From Calditerrivibrio sp. (GTDB lineage Bacteria; Chrysiogenota; Deferribacteres; Deferribacterales; Calditerrivibrionaceae), in the NCBI GenBank assembly GCA_020217115.1, contig JAIWOA010000093.1, forward strand, positions 1-16,774: 16,774 bases of DNA, read 5' to 3'. The notes below the pieces were generated by a model. That model was not told the DNA's origin. It made no database searches and saw nothing but the letters and a program-made list of their open reading frames with translations. Below, piece by piece: positions 1 through 5,650 of the stretch; positions within the stretch are counted from its first letter, which is position 1; the number at the start of each line of letters is the position of its first letter. The position numbers were made by a program, and so were the translations under genes.

Positions 1-395
1 ACTTTTCTGTAATCGAGGGGTGATCTCTTCTGGCGATTCTCATAATCATCTCTATCAAAACCTGATGCAATCTGATCTGCAAGTGTAATAACCTTTTCTA
101 TAAAACTATTCCCCGGGTTGTGGTGCCCGGCAGAAGCTATTTGCATTGATACTTCAGGGAATTCCTCTTTCCACAATCTTGCAATAAAGGATTGTTCATT
201 CAAAAATTTATCAAAAAAATTGGCTGTATGCAGAGCATGAAGATGACTGTCCTTGTTTAGTATTAGCTGCCGATCAAAACTATTTTTTGCATATTTCTCT
301 GGCAATCTAAGACCTGTTCTCTGGTAGGGCTTACCTATGTCGTGTAGAAAGGCACTGAGTCCTACTAAAGAGGTCCTCAATAAACTATTATTCAT
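1..395 (-). CDS. cas10: Second Cas10 (Csm1-like), N-terminal HD nuclease domain, truncated by the window edge
   Basis: An open frame starts at ATG 393-395 and runs off the left edge after about 131 codons. A G-rich Shine-Dalgarno (AAGGGGG) lies about 6 nt upstream. The translation begins MNNSLLRTSLVGLSAFLHDIG and continues with K22. It shows the HD-superfamily pattern of type III Cas10 N-termini: H18-D19 followed by IGK, a HLHALHT segment, AGHHNPG, and LADQIASGFDRDD. These match the order of HD, H, HH and (A)D metal ligands. In this family the HD domain cuts single-stranded DNA when target RNA is bound. The palm/cyclase part lies outside the window. It is distinct from cmr2 at 5647-8412, so it should belong to a second type III effector module. 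A stand-alone HD protein is the alternative. The family call is fairly secure; the subtype cannot be decided here. Confidence 0.75.
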   Translation of the reverse strand, partial: MNNSLLRTSLVGLSAFLHDIGKPYQRTGLRLPEKYAKNSFDRQLILNKDSHLHALHTANFFDKFLNEQSFIARLWKEEFPEVSMQIASAGHHNPGNSFIEKVITLADQIASGFDRDDYENRQKRSPLDYRK

Positions 396-471
396 ATAAC
401 CCCCTTGAAGATATCCTTTTTAATCCTAAAAAGATTCAGCCTAAAAATTGTAAAAAATCTAATTAAAAAAT

Positions 472-480
472 ATTTTAGCA
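472..480 (-). promoter_or_regulatory. Candidate extended -10 promoter for the second cas10
   Basis: On the minus strand TGCTAAAAT gives an extended -10 (TGn followed by TAAAAT), about 75 nt before the ATG at 395. No good -35 is seen at 17-18 nt. The surrounding 396-566 is very AT-rich and holds no convincing gene. It would let the second cas10 be transcribed independently of the Cmr operon. This is inferred from motif matching only, and AT-rich DNA gives such matches by chance. Confidence 0.35.
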
Positions 481-566
481 TAATTTTTTAGAAATAAAAC
501 ATTTTTTACAAAAAAATTTTATATTTCCAATATATCTCCTCCACTCGCAGTGTGTATATATAAAAT

Positions 567-1817
567 CTAACATTTTTCTGTTGTGTTAAAGATTTTTTTT
601 ACCACATTGCATAACTTATCGTAAAACTTCACAGCATCCTCAGCTATGTTATCTTTCATCCCACTTTTGCTGGTCCATGCGTGATCAAAACCGTTTCTCA
701 AAGCTATCATTTCCTTTACAAAACTTGTAAGATCTTTTTCTATACCTTTACTTTTTAATTCTTCATACCATGGCTTTAATTTGTCTAAAATTTTGTTGTC
801 TTCTTCATTAAACTTCAAATTAGGATAAAACTGAAGCATATTTATAAATACCTCTGCGTATCTTCTTGCATCTCGCCCTTTACTGTTTGAATATTTAATA
901 TCTTCCCTGAAGATCAGCCCGATAGAACCTATACATTCCCTCATGACTGTGAATGCTTGCATAAATAATTTGTGATCGATGAGAAGCTTTATAAATGAGA
1001 GCTGCACCTCAAAATAATCAGCGTCATATTTCCCACTGAGAGGTTTAGAGAGTGGTGAAAATTTTCTATTCATAATATCAAATAGGATATTTTCTACTAT
1101 AGAGCTATTTTTCTTTTTATTATCTATCTGTTGTAATGCTTCTGAGGCAATTTTGGCGATATTGTTTGCATCTACATTTTTTATTGTATCGGTTAATTTA
1201 TCAAAGGATTCAATAAGTTTATTGTCCTTTAAATCTGCGATATTAAAATGATGCTCTGTCTTTCCCAATTCCATAAGTTTATTTGCATCGGCATTTTCAA
1301 CAAGTCTTGAAACAGCATCTGCCCATTTATTTAATATAAAGAAATCTTTAAAATCTACGATCGGTTTATTTTCTTTGTAGATATCTGCGTAATACACAGC
1401 CTTTATCTCAACATCCTTGATCTGCTGTAGAAAGTTGATTGCTACAGAAAACATTATGGGGGTAGATCTGAAACCATGGGTCATATCGATATAGATATTA
1501 TCCTCTGGCTCAATCAGCTTTAATATCTCTTCGAAACCTGGCCATTGGGATTCAGGGTTCAGGTCCTCTGATATTTCAATCGACTCTGCCATGTAATTCA
1601 TTTCTTTATTTAATTCCTCAAAATATTTCTCTTTACTTGATTTTGTCACTAAAATAATTATTCTGTCAAAGAAATTATCGCCATAATAATCATACTCAGC
1701 TTTTTGGACAAATTTTGTTTTTGGGAGATTTTTGCCGTTAATGGAATATTCAAACTCCTCATATCCAGTTTTTGGCTTACCTACCCCTAAAAAACTTAAA
1801 AAAACATTTCTACCCAT
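567..1817 (-). CDS. csx1: Csx1-type CARF-HEPN ribonuclease, TM1812/DxTHG family
   Basis: This 416-residue protein is a CRISPR ancillary effector. The N-terminal half (about 1-170) is a Rossmann-like CARF sensor domain opening with VFLSFLGVGKP and carrying DMTHG at residues 111-115, the signature of the DxTHG (TM1812) family. The C-terminal half is largely helical and contains R374-NGFD-H379, the RX4-6H active site of HEPN ribonucleases. In this family, cyclic oligoadenylate made by Cas10 binds the CARF dimer and turns on non-specific RNA cleavage by HEPN. It is the last gene of the Cmr operon in the window, 19 nt after csx20. It starts at ATG 1815-1817 behind a strong GGAGGT with a 6-nt spacer. 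Both key motifs are intact, so it is probably active. Which ring size activates it cannot be read from the sequence. Confidence 0.9.
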   Translation of the reverse strand: MGRNVFLSFLGVGKPKTGYEEFEYSINGKNLPKTKFVQKAEYDYYGDNFFDRIIILVTKSSKEKYFEELNKEMNYMAESIEISEDLNPESQWPGFEEILKLIEPEDNIYIDMTHGFRSTPIMFSVAINFLQQIKDVEIKAVYYADIYKENKPIVDFKDFFILNKWADAVSRLVENADANKLMELGKTEHHFNIADLKDNKLIESFDKLTDTIKNVDANNIAKIASEALQQIDNKKKNSSIVENILFDIMNRKFSPLSKPLSGKYDADYFEVQLSFIKLLIDHKLFMQAFTVMRECIGSIGLIFREDIKYSNSKGRDARRYAEVFINMLQFYPNLKFNEEDNKILDKLKPWYEELKSKGIEKDLTSFVKEMIALRNGFDHAWTSKSGMKDNIAEDAVKFYDKLCNVVKKIFNTTEKC

Positions 1818-1836
1818 ATTATACCTCCAGATCTGG

Positions 1837-2229
1837 TTATGGCTTTACATATCTTCTAAAATTTACATGTTTGAATATATGTTTTCGTTCCACTGTTCCA
1901 TCACTATTTACCTTTTCTTCATAAATCCTCATGGTTGTAGCATAAATAGGGATAAATCCATTTTTAAAACAGTAATTGACGATGTAGACAGTTGCACCAA
2001 ATTCACCCTGAATAAGCACAAAATCACCCTCCTTTCCATTCTGTCTGATCCAGCTGGTAATTTCAGTAATTGGTAGAATATCCAGCTCCCCACAGGGTTC
2101 TATATTTGAAAGTTTTTTCTGTAGATCTTCAGGGAGATGGATAATTTCTTCAACTTTAAGGTTATCTTTTGCATCTTTTACTTGATCCTGTGTAAGTTTG
2201 TGAGAAAATAGAAGTAGTAGATTATGCAT
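1837..2229 (-). CDS. csx20: CRISPR-associated protein Csx20, candidate ring nuclease
   Basis: This small 130-residue protein carries the features I associate with Csx20: an N-terminal LLLLFSHKLTQDQ segment, then DAKDNLKVEEI and LPEDLQ, a central GDFVLIQGEFGATVYIV core, IPIYATT, and a C-terminal FKHVNFRRY. No transmembrane segment or signal peptide is visible. Csx20 is a type III accessory family. From memory, it and the similar Csx15 and Csx16 families have been linked to cleavage of cyclic oligoadenylate, meaning a ring nuclease that ends the signal. Its position directly before the CARF-HEPN effector fits that. The ATG at 2227-2229 lies only 3 nt after the stop of the -1 frame extension of cmr6, with an AGGA just upstream, which suggests translational coupling. 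The family call is confident; the enzymatic role is from family knowledge. Confidence 0.82.
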   Translation of the reverse strand: MHNLLLLFSHKLTQDQVKDAKDNLKVEEIIHLPEDLQKKLSNIEPCGELDILPITEITSWIRQNGKEGDFVLIQGEFGATVYIVNYCFKNGFIPIYATTMRIYEEKVNSDGTVERKHIFKHVNFRRYVKP

Positions 2230-2232
2230 AAT

Positions 2233-2478
2233 TTATCCTATTATTTCTTTGATTTTTTTAATTTTTTCAGCTTGCTTTTTTGATATATTTTTCCCTTCCC
2301 ATTTGCCAATCTCTATCCATCGTTCCTTTATTGCCTGTGCAATCTTTTTCTTTTCATCCTCATGGTAAGCCATATTATCAACTTTTTGTTCAATTATATC
2401 TTTATATATTTTTAGTATTTCCTCTTCTGATCCTTTTTTTATTTTAAAGCATAATTGATCAGTGGGGACATTTTTTTT
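2233..2478 (-). other. -1 frame C-terminal extension of Cmr6
   Basis: Past the cmr6 stop at 2439-2441 the -1 frame is open from the A8 tract at 2471-2478 to a TAA at 2233-2235. If entered at the A tract it adds roughly 80 residues: NVPTDQLCFKIKKGSEEE, then EILKIYKDII, MAYHEDEKKKIAQAI, KERWIEIGKWEGKN and a basic end ISKKQAEKIKKIKEIIG. The helical, Lys/Glu-rich character continues the charged tail of in-frame Cmr6 (EEMKKIQNEQKKEKERK). The extension stops 3 nt before the csx20 ATG, matching the tight packing of the whole operon. A separate 46-codon gene starting at the internal ATG (MAYHEDE) is possible, but no clear ribosome site was seen for it. Whether the break is an assembly error, a real mutation, phase variation or slippage cannot be told from one sequence. 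Confidence 0.65.
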
Positions 2479-3428
2479 AATTCTTCTCCCATCTTTAATC
2501 TTTTTTCCTCCTCAATCTTACGTTCTTTTTCTTTCTTCTGTTCATTTTGTATCTTTTTCATCTCTTCAGGTTCATCATATGTAAGTTTATCAAATATCCC
2601 ATATCCTATTGATGTTTTTGCACCTACCCCCTCTACAGTCAGGGCTTTATCATAGGCTTTTTTAATCTTTTCCATATAGCCTGAGGCATCTTTAGAGATT
2701 AATGCTCTAAACACAAATTCTGTGCCAGGTTCAACGACGAGGAATTTTATTGGCACTGGTTTGTGATAGTCAGCCGGGGGAGTCTTCCCCTCTGGATCTG
2801 TGTAGTATGGTCCATAGTGGGGGTTTATAATATCGACCTTTAGATTTGGTGTTTTCGTTGGGTAGGAATCTAGAAAAATAACCATACCCCTTGATGAATT
2901 GTTTTTTTCAGAATAGCCAAATATGTTACATAAATCTTCGAAATTTTTATCATCTATAACTTCTTCTGTAAAATTCTCCTTGATTCTTCCTTGTTCATCA
3001 AAGATCTCATTTAGTGTTGCGGCAATTCTCACTAACCCCTTTATACTTGATGCTGAAATATATGGGATCCCCATAGTATGATCAAAGGAGATTCCTACTT
3101 CATTTGGATGTGTCTCTCCAATACCGGTAATAAGAGGAGAGATGAGCTTTGCATGTACTACAAATTCTACATAACCCAGAGATCTCATGGCTTCGATAAA
3201 ATTAATCTGGTTGAGATGCTTTTGTTCGAGAAGTTTTTGAGAGTCTTTGATTATTGATTTTGATTTCTCAGCACAATATTCAACGTATAAATTTTGATTA
3301 TTGTTTGATGTGGGTTTGTAAGTTTTATCATCCAAAGGGATAAATTTATTAAACCATAAACCAAAATTACCTTTATTCATCTTTGACACTTCATTTCTCA
3401 GGGAATTATAAAATGGGTATATAGCCAT
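2439..3428 (-). CDS. cmr6: Type III-B RAMP protein Cmr6 (Cas7-like), frame probably broken at its C-terminus
   Basis: The 329-residue frame is a Cmr6. A divergent N-terminal region (about 1-85) precedes a RAMP fold with LISPLITGIGETHPNEVGIS, GIPYISASSIKGLVRIAA, and a Gly-rich loop GVGAKTSIGYG near residue 275. Cmr6 sits with Cmr1 at the head of the Cmr complex, near the 3' end of the crRNA. The ATG overlaps the cmr5 stop by 1 nt (TAATG) and has a GGAGG site. After the RAMP fold comes a charged coiled-coil-like stretch rich in E and K. The frame then ends abruptly in MSPLINYALK just after an A8 run. The natural protein may be about 398 residues if the -1 frame extension is used. The core fold is complete, so the shorter form could still assemble. 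Confidence 0.88.
   Translation of the reverse strand: MAIYPFYNSLRNEVSKMNKGNFGLWFNKFIPLDDKTYKPTSNNNQNLYVEYCAEKSKSIIKDSQKLLEQKHLNQINFIEAMRSLGYVEFVVHAKLISPLITGIGETHPNEVGISFDHTMGIPYISASSIKGLVRIAATLNEIFDEQGRIKENFTEEVIDDKNFEDLCNIFGYSEKNNSSRGMVIFLDSYPTKTPNLKVDIINPHYGPYYTDPEGKTPPADYHKPVPIKFLVVEPGTEFVFRALISKDASGYMEKIKKAYDKALTVEGVGAKTSIGYGIFDKLTYDEPEEMKKIQNEQKKEKERKIEEEKRLKMGEELKKMSPLINYALK
2471..2490 (-). promoter_or_regulatory. Candidate slippery A8 tract with upstream SD-like element in cmr6
   Basis: On the minus strand the cmr6 codons read GGA GAA GAA TTA AAA AAA ATG, giving eight consecutive A (T8 at 2471-2478 on plus). The heptamer A AAA AAA in the zero frame is a classical tandem -1 slippage arrangement. 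A GGGAG element about 7-8 nt upstream resembles the stimulatory anti-SD pairing site of dnaX. A run of eight A can also give transcriptional slippage. No strong downstream hairpin was seen. This is inference; sequencing or assembly error in the homopolymer must be excluded first. Confidence 0.45.
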
Positions 3429-3832
3429 TAATTACCTCCTATATCTGTATTTGCAAAACGTTTTACCCATTCCAGAAATTTTAAAACCTCAGACTGAGAG
3501 GCAAGATATTTTGATTGGTCCATATCAAAAAGTTCTTTTAAAAAAGCTTTTTCATCTTTTGCATGTGTAAATTTTCTCTCATTAAGCCAATTCATAATTA
3601 ATCTGAGAAGTATTATATGCTTATCGTTTTCCTTTATTTTTAGATCTTTATCGGTTCCCTTTGAGTACCAAAATGCAAGTGCTTGCCCAAAACCATTTTT
3701 TAAAATTATAGAGGGGGCACTATTTACCAGTGATTTGAAATCTTTTCTTAGATCTTTATTACCATTATCTTGTATCAAATTTATTATCTTATTAAGAGCA
3801 TAATGTGCACGCTTTTGTCCCATTGTTTTCAT
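3428..3832 (-). CDS. cmr5: Type III-B small subunit Cmr5 (Cas11)
   Basis: This 134-residue, all-helical small subunit has a typical Cmr5 N-terminus (MKTMGQKRAHYAL) and the conserved GFGQALAFWYSKG segment. Cmr5 copies form the second filament of the Cmr complex alongside Cmr4 and help position the target RNA. I chose the ATG at 3830-3832 rather than the upstream in-frame ATG at 3853. It has GGAGGT with a 6-nt spacer, overlaps the cmr4 stop as ATGA, and makes the protein start where Cmr5 homologs do. The longer form would add MDKWRYT and a 25-nt overlap. It overlaps the cmr6 start by 1 nt. Confidence 0.9.
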   Translation of the reverse strand: MKTMGQKRAHYALNKIINLIQDNGNKDLRKDFKSLVNSAPSIILKNGFGQALAFWYSKGTDKDLKIKENDKHIILLRLIMNWLNERKFTHAKDEKAFLKELFDMDQSKYLASQSEVLKFLEWVKRFANTDIGGN

Positions 3833-4716
3833 TGTATACCTCCATTTATCCAACGTATTTTTACAATCCCTCTTCCAAGGGTTGTATCCCCTCCAATCTG
3901 CATAAAATCTTTTATTGATGATTCTACATGATATTTGATCGTTTCTGCTTTAAGTTCATTCTCAAAATAAGATTTGTCATAGGTAACAATGCCGTAAAGG
4001 ACGGTATCTGATGGGAGATATTCTGCATACCTCAATGCCCCTTCTTGAGCTGTTCCTGTTTTAGAATCAATTTTTATATGTGTCTGAATTTCTGTGCAGT
4101 TTTCAGATACATATTTAAACATCTGATCAGAGATTACAAGAAGTTTGTCCAAATCAGGGAAAAGGGTTTTTAGCTCAGACGATTCGATGTTTTTCTCTTT
4201 TGTCACAACCGCATCTTCAAGTATGATATTTTCTTCTTCATTACTCCAGTCCAATGAAATGAACTTTTCATTTGATGGTTGGGGGATTTTAAAATTTTCT
4301 AATGTTTTATTTCTCACAAGTTCTAAATCTGTTTTTAGTCGTTTTAAAATCAATGGACATGTTACCCATACAAAGGGTGCAACATTGCTACGTACAGGCA
4401 TTGCAAAAAGCTTTGCGTCACTGACAGATATAGCTCCAGCCATATACTCATCATTATTATTTTCATCTTTATAATTTCTTGCATCTTTATCATTTCCTAA
4501 ATCTGTTCCAAAAATGTAGTTAATGGTTTGATTGCTATTCTCAACTCTCCTGTAATGAGCTCTCATTGCCCCTTTTACTCCATTTGCCTGAATATGGGGG
4601 TAGTTTGTGTGTCTCTCCCTTTGTATAGGATTATCAATTGCCCCAGTTGAGCTCTCTGCTCCTGCATGAATTGGTGAAACTGCATAAAAAGTGATGATAC
4701 TTGCAAGTTGTCTCAT
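3829..4716 (-). CDS. cmr4: Type III-B backbone RAMP and target-RNA nuclease Cmr4 (Cas7)
   Basis: This 295-residue protein carries the family signature near the N-terminus: YAVSPIHAGAESSTGAIDN followed by PIQRERHTNYP, then IQANGVKGAMRAHYRR, and a C-terminal GGDTTLGRGIVKI loop. Cmr4 forms the helical backbone on the crRNA and cuts bound target RNA at 6-nt intervals. D28, in the STGAIDNPIQ loop, sits where the catalytic aspartate of characterised Cmr4 lies, so RNA cleavage is expected to be intact. An AGGAGG site precedes ATG 4714-4716, 10 nt after the cmr3 stop. Its TGA overlaps the preferred cmr5 start. The length is normal for the family. Confidence 0.95.
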   Translation of the reverse strand: MRQLASIITFYAVSPIHAGAESSTGAIDNPIQRERHTNYPHIQANGVKGAMRAHYRRVENSNQTINYIFGTDLGNDKDARNYKDENNNDEYMAGAISVSDAKLFAMPVRSNVAPFVWVTCPLILKRLKTDLELVRNKTLENFKIPQPSNEKFISLDWSNEEENIILEDAVVTKEKNIESSELKTLFPDLDKLLVISDQMFKYVSENCTEIQTHIKIDSKTGTAQEGALRYAEYLPSDTVLYGIVTYDKSYFENELKAETIKYHVESSIKDFMQIGGDTTLGRGIVKIRWINGGIQ

Positions 4717-4726
4717 AATTTTCCTC

Positions 4727-5650
4727 CTAAATTTCTATAAAATTGTTGTTAAGTTTTTTATTAAACACAGTTCCAGCAGGGAAATAACCATTCAAAGGTT
4801 TATGAAAACCTTTTACCATGTCCCAGCCCCCTATATATCTGATCTTCCCTGTAGCAAAAATTGAACTATTTGCTTCTTCACTACCCTTAATTATCGATAA
4901 GGACATGAATAAATTTGAAATTTTTCTACTTTTTAATGTAAAAGATATCTTTCTGTAGCTGCCAAATCTCTGTTCTGCTCCAAGTTTCAGTACCCCTTTT
5001 TCCTCAAGGGATATCTCTTTGTCAATTCCAAAAACAAGCTCAACATCTTCAAGGAGTCTAAAATGTCTAAAGGAGTATAGATGACCCTCTCTAGTTGTTT
5101 TTTTTCTTCTGTCAAGAGCAATTCCTGTATGGTTTTCTATATTTGCAAAATGAGTTAACGGAAAGATATTTTCAGTTTCATCTTTGTCGATATCATCAAG
5201 GAGAATCCATTTCCCCCCTATCGTTTCAATATTTTCCCCCTTTGCCCAGTTTGCCTCTTGAGGGGAAACAAAAAGGGGAGATTTTATTGGAAATGCCTTA
5301 ATTATTTTATATTTTGTAACTTTTCCCACTGAGTTTGAACAGGTATACCAGCTATAGGGAGCTGGTATGTAGAATTTTTCTTCTTTTTTGAAGAATGGTC
5401 CAATTATTGAAAAAGGGGCATCACTTCCTGCTTCTCCAATTTCATCTATTATCTTCTGTTCAACATCACCTTTTAAATATTTTTTAAAATCGATACCATG
5501 CTGCTTCAGGTATTCTGTCCTTATTGCACCTGCAATAGTTTGTGGTGGTGGTGGAAAAAGTGTAGATGCGTGATGGTCAGCTCCCATTTCTGCAGATTCT
5601 GCACCTCTAAAATATAATGTGTCAACCGGCTTGAAGGAATAAAATATCAT
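4727..5650 (-). CDS. cmr3: Type III-B RAMP protein Cmr3 (Cas5-like)
   Basis: This 307-residue protein begins with the Cmr3 signature: FKPVDTLYFRGAESAEMGADH followed by HASTLFPPPPQTIAGAIR. Later it has HTGIALDRRKKTTREGHLYS and a Gly-rich GAEQRFGSYR loop. Cmr3 pairs with Cmr2 at the foot of the complex and holds the 5' tag of the crRNA. The start codon overlaps the cmr2 stop as ATGA, behind an AGGAGG site that lies within the cmr2 C-terminal codons. This indicates strong translational coupling and supports stoichiometric production with its Cmr2 partner. Nothing is truncated. Confidence 0.94.
   Translation of the reverse strand: MIFYSFKPVDTLYFRGAESAEMGADHHASTLFPPPPQTIAGAIRTEYLKQHGIDFKKYLKGDVEQKIIDEIGEAGSDAPFSIIGPFFKKEEKFYIPAPYSWYTCSNSVGKVTKYKIIKAFPIKSPLFVSPQEANWAKGENIETIGGKWILLDDIDKDETENIFPLTHFANIENHTGIALDRRKKTTREGHLYSFRHFRLLEDVELVFGIDKEISLEEKGVLKLGAEQRFGSYRKISFTLKSRKISNLFMSLSIIKGSEEANSSIFATGKIRYIGGWDMVKGFHKPLNGYFPAGTVFNKKLNNNFIEI

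Noticed and set aside
392..481. A 29-codon minus-strand ORF (MLKYFLIRFF...) whose TGA overlaps the second cas10 ATG as ATGA
   Set aside because: It has no ribosome binding site, sits on the candidate promoter, and has the Phe/Leu/Ile/Lys composition expected of random AT-rich DNA. A leader peptide cannot be excluded, but nothing positively supports one.
542..552. Small inverted repeat CACT-CGC-AGTG just after csx1, as a possible terminator
   Set aside because: The stem is only 4 bp and no U run follows on the minus strand.
1827..1836. Perfect 10-bp palindrome CCAGATCTGG between csx20 and csx1
   Set aside because: It merges with the csx1 ribosome site in a 19-nt gap inside an operon and is a single copy, so chance is the better explanation.
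1732..2076. Plus-strand open frames opposite csx1, csx20, cmr2 and the GGDEF-EAL gene
   Set aside because: They lie antisense to well-supported genes, lack ribosome sites and show no recognisable domains.
3828..3853. Upstream ATG at 3853 as the cmr5 start
   Set aside because: The ATG at 3832 has GGAGGT at good spacing, an ATGA overlap with cmr4, and matches the usual Cmr5 N-terminus.
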